DNA of 15,153 nucleotides from contig SFDP01000055.1 of assembly GCA_004558185.1 (NCBI GenBank), forward strand, positions 1 through 15,153, in the 5' to 3' direction. Of the stretch, positions 1-6,269 are shown one piece after another (within the stretch, counting starts at the first letter, position 1; each line of letters opens with the position of its first letter). This DNA comes from Lachnospiraceae bacterium (GTDB taxonomy: Bacteria > Bacillota > Clostridia > Lachnospirales > Lachnospiraceae). The translations under genes and the position numbers were made by a program. The notes beneath the pieces were generated by a model. The model ran no database searches and was not told the DNA's origin. It saw only the letters and a program-made list of their open reading frames with translations.

Positions 1-80
1 GACGACAAGGTAGATAGGCTTAAGGTGTAAGTGCAGTAATGTACTGAGCTGATAAGTACTAATCGGTCGAGAGCTTATCC
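1..80 (+). rRNA. 23S rRNA, 3' end (partial)
   Basis: The first 80 bases match the conserved 3' terminus of bacterial 23S rRNA. They contain the GACGACAAGG-TAGATAGG segment, GGTGTAAG, and the near-terminal ACTAATCGGTCGAG. The closing GCTTATCC would pair with the 5' end of the mature 23S, which lies outside the window. The 3' boundary is estimated from that terminal helix and may be off by a few bases. The gene reads on the plus strand into the tRNA cluster, so an rRNA operon promoter lies upstream of the window. Confidence 0.93.
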
Positions 81-241
81 AACGGGTAAGGAGGCTGTAG
101 AGGAAAAGGAAGTAGTACAGCAGACAGGTGTTTAACAACAGACAGTTAAGGCTTAGAAGATGTATTCGGTTTTGAGGGTACTTACCGTTAAGGAGGTAGG
201 ATACCTCAGCGATTAGTTTCATTTACAGAATGAAAGAATGA
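81..241 (+). other. 23S-tRNA spacer without a 5S rRNA
   Basis: This transcribed spacer holds no recognisable gene. The conserved 5S core (a CCGAACACGGAAG-like stretch) is absent. Two small hairpins are visible. One is GAGGTA/TACCTC at 193-207. The other is TTTCATT/AATGAAA at 217-235, just before tRNA-Asn. Neither is followed by a T-run, so they look like RNA-processing structures rather than terminators. Confidence 0.6.
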
Positions 242-313
242 TCCTCGATAGCTCAGCGGTAGAGCATTCGGCTGTTAACCGAAGGGTCGTAGGTTCGAAT
301 CCTACTCGGGGAG
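242..313 (+). tRNA. tRNA-Asn (GTT)
   Basis: A full cloverleaf can be drawn. The acceptor stem TCCTCGA (242-248) pairs with TCGGGGA (306-312), including one T-G wobble, and the discriminator is G313. The anticodon loop CTGTTAA gives anticodon GTT. The T-loop GTTCGAAT is standard. No CCA is encoded. It is the first of six tRNAs downstream of the 23S and is probably processed from the same transcript. Confidence 0.97.
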
Positions 314-388
314 TTGTGAGATTACTTAATATCTTAAAAGGAATAAGTTAATTTCATTCTTCATAAAACTTTAATGGGAAAAGAAGAA

Positions 389-460
389 GGCTCCATGGTC
401 AAGCGGTTAAGACATCGCCCTTTCACGGCGGTAACACGGGTTCGATTCCCGTTGGAGTCA
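389..460 (+). tRNA. tRNA-Glu (TTC)
   Basis: The acceptor stem GGCTCCA (389-395) pairs with TGGAGTC (453-459), and the discriminator is A460. The anticodon loop CTTTCAC gives anticodon TTC. The T-loop GTTCGATT is standard. CCA is not encoded. The last eight bases are repeated exactly once more, directly downstream (461-468). Confidence 0.97.
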
Positions 461-470
461 TGGAGTCATT

Positions 471-493
471 AATTGAACCAATATGGTTCAATT
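471..493. repeat. perfect hairpin between tRNA-Glu and tRNA-Met
   Basis: AATTGAACCA (471-480) and TGGTTCAATT (484-493) form a perfect 10-bp stem with a 3-nt loop. It sits in the spacer 11 nt before tRNA-Met. Only TTTAAGGG follows, so it is a poor terminator. A role in maturation of the tRNA precursor is the simplest reading. Confidence 0.5.
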
Positions 494-504
494 TAAGGGT
501 TTAC

Positions 505-578
505 GGACCTTTAGCTCAGTTGGTTAGAGCAACCGGCTCATAACCGGTCGGTCCTGGGTTCGAGTCCCCGAAGGTCCA
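505..578 (+). tRNA. tRNA-Met (CAT), elongator type
   Basis: The acceptor stem GGACCTT (505-511) pairs with AAGGTCC (571-577), and the discriminator is A578. The anticodon loop CTCATAA gives anticodon CAT. The 1-72 pair is G-C and the anticodon stem lacks the three G-C pairs of initiator tRNA, so it is not tRNA-fMet. A CAT tRNA read as Ile (lysidine type) cannot be fully excluded, but the body resembles clostridial elongator Met. The T-stem has one mismatch, T555 against C569. Confidence 0.92.
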
Positions 579-597
579 TTTCTTTTTAATTTAATAA

Positions 598-671
598 GGC
601 CCAGTGGCTCAGTTGGTTAGAGCGCCGCCCTGTCACGGCGGAGGTCGAGGGTTCGAGTCCCTTCTGGGTCG
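598..671 (+). tRNA. tRNA-Asp (GTC)
   Basis: The acceptor stem GGCCCAG (598-604) pairs with CTGGGTC (664-670), with one G-T wobble, and the discriminator is G671. The anticodon loop CTGTCAC gives anticodon GTC. D-loop and T-loop are standard. The spacer to the next tRNA is only 14 nt. Confidence 0.97.
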
Positions 672-685
672 TTTATTAACAACGT

Positions 686-758
686 GGGATCTTAGCTCAG
701 CTGGGAGAGCATCTGCCTTACAAGCAGAGGGTCACAGGTTCGAGCCCTGTAGGTCCCA
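686..758 (+). tRNA. tRNA-Val (TAC)
   Basis: The acceptor stem GGGATCT (686-692) pairs with AGGTCCC (751-757), with one T-G wobble, and the discriminator is A758. The anticodon loop CTTACAA gives anticodon TAC. The T-arm ACAGG-TTCGAGC-CCTGT is intact. Confidence 0.96.
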
Positions 759-779
759 TTCCAATTTAATATTGGAAAT

Positions 780-866
780 GCCGCAGTGGCGGAACTGGCA
801 GACGCACAGGACTTAAAATCCTGCGGGACTTATACTCCCGTACCGGTTCGATTCCGGTCTGCGGCA
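780..866 (+). tRNA. tRNA-Leu (TAA)
   Basis: This is an 87-nt class II tRNA. The acceptor stem GCCGCAG (780-786) pairs with CTGCGGC (859-865), and the discriminator is A866. The anticodon loop CTTAAAA gives anticodon TAA. A long variable arm (GCGGGACTTATACTCCCG) is present, as expected for Leu. It is the last tRNA of the cluster. Confidence 0.97.
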
Positions 867-880
867 GTATTGAAAAGTAG

Positions 881-921
881 GAGAAATGTTGAATTTACAG
901 CGTTTCTCTTATTTTTTATTT
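881..921 (+). terminator. probable terminator of the rRNA-tRNA operon
   Basis: GAGAAATG (881-888) pairs with CGTTTCTC (901-908), giving an 8-bp stem with one wobble and a 12-nt loop. The T-rich tail TTATTTTTTATTT follows. The position 15 nt after the last tRNA fits the end of the stable-RNA transcript. The loop is rather large, so this is a moderate call. Confidence 0.6.
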
Positions 922-1166
922 CAAAAAGTTTGAACATCTTTGAACACTTTGTGATGGAATCCCCAATTCTATAAGGCAGGCCATTATTTTTCACTTTCAT
1001 AGTCGACTCCTTTCGTAAATGATAAGAAGCCATTGACTGAACTGTCACAGCATTAAATTAAGGCGCTTAAACAATTCTTAGTATTCAGACTCGAGGTACT
1101 ACTTATTTGTACTTGAAAAGGCAGAGCTTACACTGATTAGAGTGCTGTCTAAAACGAAGAAAGTTA
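922..1166. other. intergenic, convergent side, no gene seen
   Basis: The tRNA operon and the minus-strand kinase gene end towards each other here. I see no credible coding region and no clear terminator for the kinase operon. A tandem motif, TTTGAACA at 929-936 and again at 939-946, is present. A 19-nt stretch starting at 919 recurs with one mismatch at 12960. Confidence 0.5.
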
Positions 1167-3005
1167 TTACAGCTCCTCCTCCCGTGCTTTGTAGTGTAGC
1201 TTCTTACAAGCAATTTTACAGCACAGGGTAAGAACAGCAATTAGCTGTCCAGCCTCATCCGAGGTAAAGCTAAGCCCGCTGCTTCCGCCAAAATGGAGCT
1301 GTAAACGTTCATTGACATTTCGAATACCAAAGCCGCTGCTGACAGAAAGCGCTACCTTTTCATGGGCAAGATAACGGTTTAAAAGTTCAGGCTCACAGCC
1401 TTTTCCATTATCCCGGATTTTAATAATGATTGTATCAGGCTGTTGCTGTATGGTTACCGTAATCTGAATTTTGGTATCAGAAGGATAGTTTCCATGGAGG
1501 ATTGAATTTTCAACAAGTGGCTGAACGGTAAACTTCGGAATATAAATTTTTTCGGGGAATGCCCCGGGGGATAGAATCAGCTCAATGGGGGTTCCATATC
1601 GAACCTGTTGAATAGTAATATATTCCTGGATATTTTGTAATTCCTGCTGTAGAGAAACCAGGCTGTCAGGGGCAGTAATACTATAGCGCATCAAATTGGA
1701 GATTGAAGAGACAATAGCAGCGATTTCATCCTCATTTTTGGACAAAGCTATCCAGTTTACCGTATCCATGGCATTATAGATGAAGTGAGGATTTATTTGT
1801 GCCTGAAGAGCGCGCAGCCGGTATTTTGTTTGTTCTTCTCCCTGCAGCTGAACATCTTCAATGAGTGTATTTACCCGGGAGATTAACTTGCCGAAATTAT
1901 TCTGCAGAATCTGCATTTCCAGATCCTTTGACACCTCCAGAGTGTCTAAATTAAAGCCTCTGGTATCATCGATGGAAGCAATTATTCCCGAAAACTGTAT
2001 GAGCGGTTTGGTTATTTTTCTGGAAACAGTACAAGCAAGCAGAATGGCCAGAATAATAAAGGGAAGAGAAAATGCAACATATGTACCGGTGATTTTTTCT
2101 ACCTGCTCCATAATATCTGAATAAGGGGTAAAAAATACAAGGGAAAGCCCATTATCCATAGGCTGATAATAGGTAATATACTCCGTTTCATCCAAAGTAA
2201 GAGTATCCCGGAAGCTGAAAACGGCTTCCACCGCCCGATTTTGGCTTTGCAGATAAGGCAATAAATCGCTGGATAGATTTAGGCTGCCGCCACTTTGATA
2301 GAGTACCTCTGAATCCTCTCCTAAGAGGATAAAGCCACTGCTTGGGGTGATAGGAACCATGGACAGAGTTTCATTCAGCCTGTTTAGCGGAACCTGGATG
2401 ACGATAACTGCCAGACCATTAGGATAAAAAGGACCGGTATAATAATTATTTTGAATTTTTTTCGCATAGCAAAATTCATTGGTATTCTCATTTACAAACA
2501 GATGGGTTTTGTTAGAAGAGTTTAATGTTTGCTGATACCATTCCTGTCCTGTCACCTGCTCATTGGAATAGATATTACTGGAGCGCCAGGGGGAAGCTGT
2601 TTCTAAAGTTTCAGAGGAGAAGGCATCTGCAATGGGCAGCTTACTGTTTAAAAACAGAGTATTTTGACAGAAGGAATTTTCTTCTCCGATTTGTAAAGAC
2701 AGATAATGTGAAAATTGCTTATAAATACCATTGCTCACTCTGATTTTTGCCATATTATCAGTTATTTCCTGGCTTAAATATTTTCCGATGGCTTCATCCC
2801 CTACCAATAATATAGCAGTTTGATCCATGGATCTGATAAAGCTGTCGATTACATTACGGTTTAAGGAAATTAAAGTGTTTTGCTCTGCTTCAATTTTTGA
2901 CACTAGTGTCCGGTAAAACAATCCATAAATTACAAGATAAGATAAAAATAAAACTGTTGTGATCGTGGCAAGCAGAGTGATAAATACCTTCTTTTTTATA
3001 CTCAT
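1167..3005 (-). CDS. sensor histidine kinase, YesM/LytS-type (His_kinase family)
   Basis: A 612-residue membrane kinase that would autophosphorylate on histidine in response to an extracellular signal and pass the phosphate to the regulator encoded just upstream. Residues 7-30 and 307-327 are membrane segments enclosing a ~275-residue external sensor domain, probably Cache-like. A HAMP-like linker follows (from RKITKPL, 329). The phosphoacceptor is H407 in QINPHFIYN. The N box is PLVENSILHG (496-505), and the G boxes are DNGKG (532-536) and GFGIRNVNERL (558-568). The start ATG overlaps the stop of the regulator (ATGA) and has an AAGGAG site 7 nt upstream, so the two are translationally coupled. 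Family members commonly control neighbouring carbohydrate ABC importers, which fits the divergent operon here. The ligand is not predictable from the sequence. Confidence 0.93.
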   Translation of the reverse strand: MSIKKKVFITLLATITTVLFLSYLVIYGLFYRTLVSKIEAEQNTLISLNRNVIDSFIRSMDQTAILLVGDEAIGKYLSQEITDNMAKIRVSNGIYKQFSHYLSLQIGEENSFCQNTLFLNSKLPIADAFSSETLETASPWRSSNIYSNEQVTGQEWYQQTLNSSNKTHLFVNENTNEFCYAKKIQNNYYTGPFYPNGLAVIVIQVPLNRLNETLSMVPITPSSGFILLGEDSEVLYQSGGSLNLSSDLLPYLQSQNRAVEAVFSFRDTLTLDETEYITYYQPMDNGLSLVFFTPYSDIMEQVEKITGTYVAFSLPFIILAILLACTVSRKITKPLIQFSGIIASIDDTRGFNLDTLEVSKDLEMQILQNNFGKLISRVNTLIEDVQLQGEEQTKYRLRALQAQINPHFIYNAMDTVNWIALSKNEDEIAAIVSSISNLMRYSITAPDSLVSLQQELQNIQEYITIQQVRYGTPIELILSPGAFPEKIYIPKFTVQPLVENSILHGNYPSDTKIQITVTIQQQPDTIIIKIRDNGKGCEPELLNRYLAHEKVALSVSSGFGIRNVNERLQLHFGGSSGLSFTSDEAGQLIAVLTLCCKIACKKLHYKAREEEL

Positions 3006-4084
3006 GTAGAGACTCCTTTGGGCAGCAGAGAGTTTTTTTGCAGAGAAAGATTCCTGTATTCACTGGGGGTCATACCACACTTACGTTTAAACAGCCGTGC
3101 AAAGTATTTGGCATCCTCGTAACCGGAAAGAACTGCAGCCGCAGAGATCGAGAGGGAAGGATCAGCCAGTATTTTCTTGGCATGATTAATACGCATGGTA
3201 CTGATGTAGCTGCTTAGATTAATGCCTGCTGTCTGCTTAAATACTGTGCTCAAATAGGAAAGAGAAACATTCATTTTATCCGCAAGTGCAGAAATATTCA
3301 GATCAGGGTCTGTATAATGCTTTTCCACATACTCCCTGACATAGGAAGAGATGGATTCGAGATTTTTATTTTTTTGATTATGTACGCTTAGAAGAGTGTC
3401 GTAATATATACTGATCAGGTAGTTTGCTTTTGCATCCTTCCCGGGAAGATTCCAGTATTCATCCATAGCCTTTTCTTTTGCAGCCGATACGATACCCGGA
3501 TTAATGTGCAGTTCGGATAAGTAGAGGTAGAGAAAATTTAAAAGCTGAATACCATAAGCATTTGAATAATCCTTGGCCAGCTTTTCCTGAAAATGAGAGG
3601 AACTGAAAAAATCATCAAACATTTTTGTGTCCTGACTTCTTAAAGAGGCCAGAATGGACTCTTCAAAGGTGAGATTCCAGTTACTTAAAAATTCCTCCTT
3701 ACGGTCATTTCGTTTATGGCAAATACTTTCCAGAATAAGCTGAAGCTCGTTAATTTTTTCCTTGGTAATAGGCTTTAAAATGTAATTTGCCACCTGGTAT
3801 TGAATTGCTTTCTGTGCATACTCAAATTCTCCATAGCTGGACAGAAGAATTATCGTAATATCCTCAGACTGCTCATGGATATGGCGGGCCAGGCTGATAC
3901 CATCCATAATCGGCATTTTAATGTCAGAGATTACTACATCGGGACGAGTATGTAAAAACAGCTCCAAAGCCTCAGCGCCATTACTTGCCGTAGCAGTCAG
4001 TCTGCCATGAAAGGCGTTCCAATTCAGTAACCTCTTCAAACCCTCCAGTACATACTTATCATCATCCACAAGCATAATATTCAC
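3002..4084 (-). CDS. response regulator, YesN-type (REC + AraC DNA-binding domain)
   Basis: A 360-residue cytoplasmic transcription regulator. The N-terminal receiver domain (about 1-120) has the acidic cluster D7-D9, phosphoacceptor D54 in ISDIKMPIMDG, the switch serines near 82-83 (LLSSYGEF) and K104 in LKPI. A linker of about 130 residues follows. The C-terminal AraC/XylS domain has two helix-turn-helix units, about 262-283 and 312-344, ending in the usual GMTPSEYR signature. The start codon is GTG, with a GGGGTGA Shine-Dalgarno upstream. An in-frame ATG three codons later (after AGGTGA) would cut into the first strand of the receiver fold, so GTG is preferred. It is the first gene of the two-component operon and probably activates the divergent importer operon. 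Confidence 0.93.
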   Translation of the reverse strand: MNIMLVDDDKYVLEGLKRLLNWNAFHGRLTATASNGAEALELFLHTRPDVVISDIKMPIMDGISLARHIHEQSEDITIILLSSYGEFEYAQKAIQYQVANYILKPITKEKINELQLILESICHKRNDRKEEFLSNWNLTFEESILASLRSQDTKMFDDFFSSSHFQEKLAKDYSNAYGIQLLNFLYLYLSELHINPGIVSAAKEKAMDEYWNLPGKDAKANYLISIYYDTLLSVHNQKNKNLESISSYVREYVEKHYTDPDLNISALADKMNVSLSYLSTVFKQTAGINLSSYISTMRINHAKKILADPSLSISAAAVLSGYEDAKYFARLFKRKCGMTPSEYRNLSLQKNSLLPKGVST

Positions 4085-4159
4085 CTAAATCACCCCAATC
4101 TTTTCAATTCCTGTAAAAGAGAAAACAGACAATTCCTCTTGTCTCAAGAGTTATTTTGT

Positions 4160-4188
4160 ATTATAGATGAAAAAAATAAAATAATCAA
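4160..4188 (-). promoter_or_regulatory. sigma-A promoter of the response regulator-kinase operon
   Basis: On the minus strand, TTGATT (-35, 4183-4188) and a perfect TATAAT (-10, 4160-4165) are 17 bp apart. Transcription would start near 4153, giving a leader of about 70 nt. An inverted repeat CTCTTG-TCT-CAAGAG (4136-4150) lies at the very start of that leader. The upstream edge of the -35 box is 2 bp from the first of three regulator-like repeats, which would allow autoregulation. Confidence 0.65.
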
Positions 4189-4190
4189 AC

Positions 4191-4250
4191 CGCAGTTAAA
4201 AAAAATAAACCTCAGTTAAAATTTATCTCCTTGTGACCGGCCCGGTTAAA
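4191..4250 (+). promoter_or_regulatory. candidate operator: three 10-bp direct repeats in helical phase
   Basis: CGCAGTTAAA (4191-4200), CTCAGTTAAA (4211-4220) and CCCGGTTAAA (4241-4250) share the pattern CNC(A/G)GTTAAA. Their starts are 20 and 30 bp apart, that is two and three helical turns. The first two lie directly upstream of the -35 box of the importer promoter, where AraC-type activators usually bind. The third lies inside that promoter's spacer. Binding by the neighbouring regulator is inferred. Confidence 0.5.
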
Positions 4251-4260
4251 AAATTATAAT
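4231..4260 (+). promoter_or_regulatory. sigma-A promoter of the importer-glycosidase operon
   Basis: TTGTGA (-35, 4231-4236) and a perfect TATAAT (-10, 4255-4260) are 18 bp apart. Transcription would start near 4267, leaving a 45-nt leader before the first permease gene. The imperfect -35 and slightly long spacer suit a promoter that needs an activator. Confidence 0.6.
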
Positions 4261-4311
4261 GTGATTATCAGCCAATGGGTTAACTCATGATAATTTAAAG
4301 TAAGGAGGAAG

Positions 4312-5268
4312 ATGAAACCATTGAGAGAAAATCAAACCCTGATAAAAGGAAAATCAGGGAAAATGCTGACTGATCTTAAAAAGAGTATACCGCTTACGCT
4401 GATGGCATTACCAGGCATATTGCTGATGATAGTATTTAAGTATTTGCCGCTTAGCGGAATTATACTTGCATTCAAGCGGTTTAATGTACGGGATGGTATT
4501 TTTGGGAGTGAGTTTATCGGATGGAATAACTTTAAATTTTTGTTTATGTCTTCGGATGCATGGGTCATCACACGAAATACACTGCTTTACAATCTGGCTT
4601 TTATTGCATTGGATGTAATCCTGGCGGTGGCCTTTGCCATTATCCTAAATGAGCTTCTGCATAAAAAAAGAGCAAAGCTGTTTCAGAGTATTTATATAGC
4701 ACCTTATTTCCTCTCATGGGTTGCTGTATCCTTTGTCGCATATGCTTTTCTGAGTACAGATAACGGATTAATTAATCGTTTGCTGCTGACCGTTGGGGAA
4801 GAGTCCGTGAGTTGGTATGCAGATAGTAAATGGTGGCCAATTATTATCATTATTTTTGAGGTATGGAAGACAGTGGGGTATTCTACCGTAATGTATATGG
4901 GGGCTTTAACGGGTATTCCCAATGATTACTATGAAGCAGCCCTGGTTGACGGTGCAACGAAGTGGCAGCAGATCAGACATATTACGATTCCCTGCTTAAG
5001 AACGATGATGCTGGTATTGGTTACGTTGGCAATCGGCAGGATATTCTTTTCTGATTTTGGATTGTTTTATCAGCTTCCAAGAAATTCAGGCCCATTATTT
5101 TCAGTAACCAATGTTATTGACACCTATATTTATCGTGCATTAAAGGAAACAGGAGACATTGGGATGTCAGCGGCAGCCAATTTATATCAGTCGGTCGTGG
5201 GCTTTGTCATGGTAGTAGGAGTTAATTTAATCATACGAAAGGTGGATAAAGAAAGTGCGTTATTCTAG
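4312..5268 (+). CDS. carbohydrate ABC importer permease, LplB-type
   Basis: A 318-residue inner-membrane subunit of a binding-protein-dependent sugar importer. It has about six hydrophobic segments, near 26-47, 91-113, 125-147, 175-195, 230-246 and 289-308. The cytoplasmic EAA loop that docks the ATPase is seen at 208-227, starting EAALVDGATKW and ending ITIP. Start and length fit the family. The Shine-Dalgarno AAGGAGGA ends only 2-3 nt before the ATG, which is unusually close; the next in-frame ATG (codon 18) has a weaker site. It is the first gene of the operon driven by the divergent promoter and overlaps no neighbour if the second permease starts at 5288. The family transports oligosaccharides. 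The exact substrate is unknown. Confidence 0.93.
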   Translation: MKPLRENQTLIKGKSGKMLTDLKKSIPLTLMALPGILLMIVFKYLPLSGIILAFKRFNVRDGIFGSEFIGWNNFKFLFMSSDAWVITRNTLLYNLAFIALDVILAVAFAIILNELLHKKRAKLFQSIYIAPYFLSWVAVSFVAYAFLSTDNGLINRLLLTVGEESVSWYADSKWWPIIIIIFEVWKTVGYSTVMYMGALTGIPNDYYEAALVDGATKWQQIRHITIPCLRTMMLVLVTLAIGRIFFSDFGLFYQLPRNSGPLFSVTNVIDTYIYRALKETGDIGMSAAANLYQSVVGFVMVVGVNLIIRKVDKESALF

Positions 5269-5287
5269 GAGGAGGGAAAAAACAACG

Positions 5288-6214
5288 GTGCTGAGCAGAA
5301 AAAGAGGAGAAGCGGTTGAAGAATTAAAGATTAATCAGATTTCCAAACGGACAAATTTAATTCTGGAGCTGCTCATGGGTCTGATTGCTTTATGCACTGC
5401 GCTTCCGGTAGTTCTTGTGATAATCATTTCCTTTAGCAGTGAGCAGAGTATATTTGAAAAAGGCTATTCCTTCTTCCCGGCTGAACTCAGCCTGAAAGGC
5501 TATGAGTTTTTTCTGAAGCTGGGAGACCAACTGGTAAAATCCTACGGAATTACCATCTTTGTTACCATCGTAGGAACAACGATAAGTCTGACGGTAACAG
5601 CATTATTTGCTTATGTGATTTCCAGACAGGATTATCTGTTTAGAAAACCGTTGACCTTTCTGATGCTATTTACCATGCTGTTTAACGGTGGAATGGTCCC
5701 TGCTTATATGATAAATACACAGCTTCTGCATCTGGGAGACAGTATCTGGGCGCTGATTCTGCCGATGACAATCAACGCTTATTATATTATTGTCCTGCGT
5801 ACTTTTTACCGCAGTATTCCTATGGAGATCATAGAAGCGGCAAGAATTGATGGCTCCAGTGAGTTTAATACTTTTGTAAAGATAGTATTGCCATTGTCAA
5901 AGCCCGGTATTGCAACAATAGGACTGTTCACTATGATCACCTATTGGAATGACTGGTTCAGCGGAATGCTGTATATGATGGATAATCGAAAATATCCGGT
6001 ACAGACGCTTTTGTGGAGTATGCAAAACAGCCTTGAGGCAATGAAGGCATCATCGGCTAATGCGTTGGAATATGCGGAAATGGCAAGAAATGCACCTACA
6101 GAAAGTGGGCGGATGGCATTGACAGTATTGGTTATTTTACCGATTCTGCTGGCATATCCATTTTTTCAGAAGTATTTTGTTAAAGGACTTACCATAGGAG
6201 GGGTAAAGGGATAA
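5288..6214 (+). CDS. carbohydrate ABC importer permease, LplC/YtcP-type
   Basis: The second permease subunit, 308 residues from the GTG at 5288. This start is chosen because the strong AGGAGGAGG site (5267-5275) lies 12 nt before it. The longer reading from GTG 5255 would overlap the first permease by 14 nt, has no ribosome site, and adds an atypical basic tail. Six hydrophobic segments are seen, near 25-50, 87-112, 120-141, 152-172, 207-224 and 276-294. The EAA loop is at about 183-202, starting EAARIDGSSEF. The C-terminus FVKGLTIGGVKG is typical of this subfamily. It would pair with the first permease to form the membrane channel. A 55-nt gap separates it from the binding protein gene. Confidence 0.92.
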   Translation: MLSRKRGEAVEELKINQISKRTNLILELLMGLIALCTALPVVLVIIISFSSEQSIFEKGYSFFPAELSLKGYEFFLKLGDQLVKSYGITIFVTIVGTTISLTVTALFAYVISRQDYLFRKPLTFLMLFTMLFNGGMVPAYMINTQLLHLGDSIWALILPMTINAYYIIVLRTFYRSIPMEIIEAARIDGSSEFNTFVKIVLPLSKPGIATIGLFTMITYWNDWFSGMLYMMDNRKYPVQTLLWSMQNSLEAMKASSANALEYAEMARNAPTESGRMALTVLVILPILLAYPFFQKYFVKGLTIGGVKG

Positions 6215-6269
6215 ATGAGCTTTACCAATAAATACATGATCAACTATACTATTAAGAAATGGAGGATGA

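Noticed and set aside
604..974. Open reading frames of 60-70 codons across the tRNA-Asp, -Val and -Leu genes
   Set aside because: They run through folded tRNA genes in several frames and have no ribosome sites. They are chance openings in tRNA sequence.
830..1048. 72-codon minus-strand frame after the tRNA cluster
   Set aside because: It overlaps the tRNA-Leu gene and the probable terminator, and the protein resembles nothing.
1100..1166. Terminator for the kinase operon
   Set aside because: Only 4-bp stems are found on the minus strand after the stop, and no T-run follows.
5255..5287. GTG at 5255 as start of the second permease
   Set aside because: It has no ribosome site and lies upstream of the strong AGGAGGAGG. 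GTG 5288 fits better.
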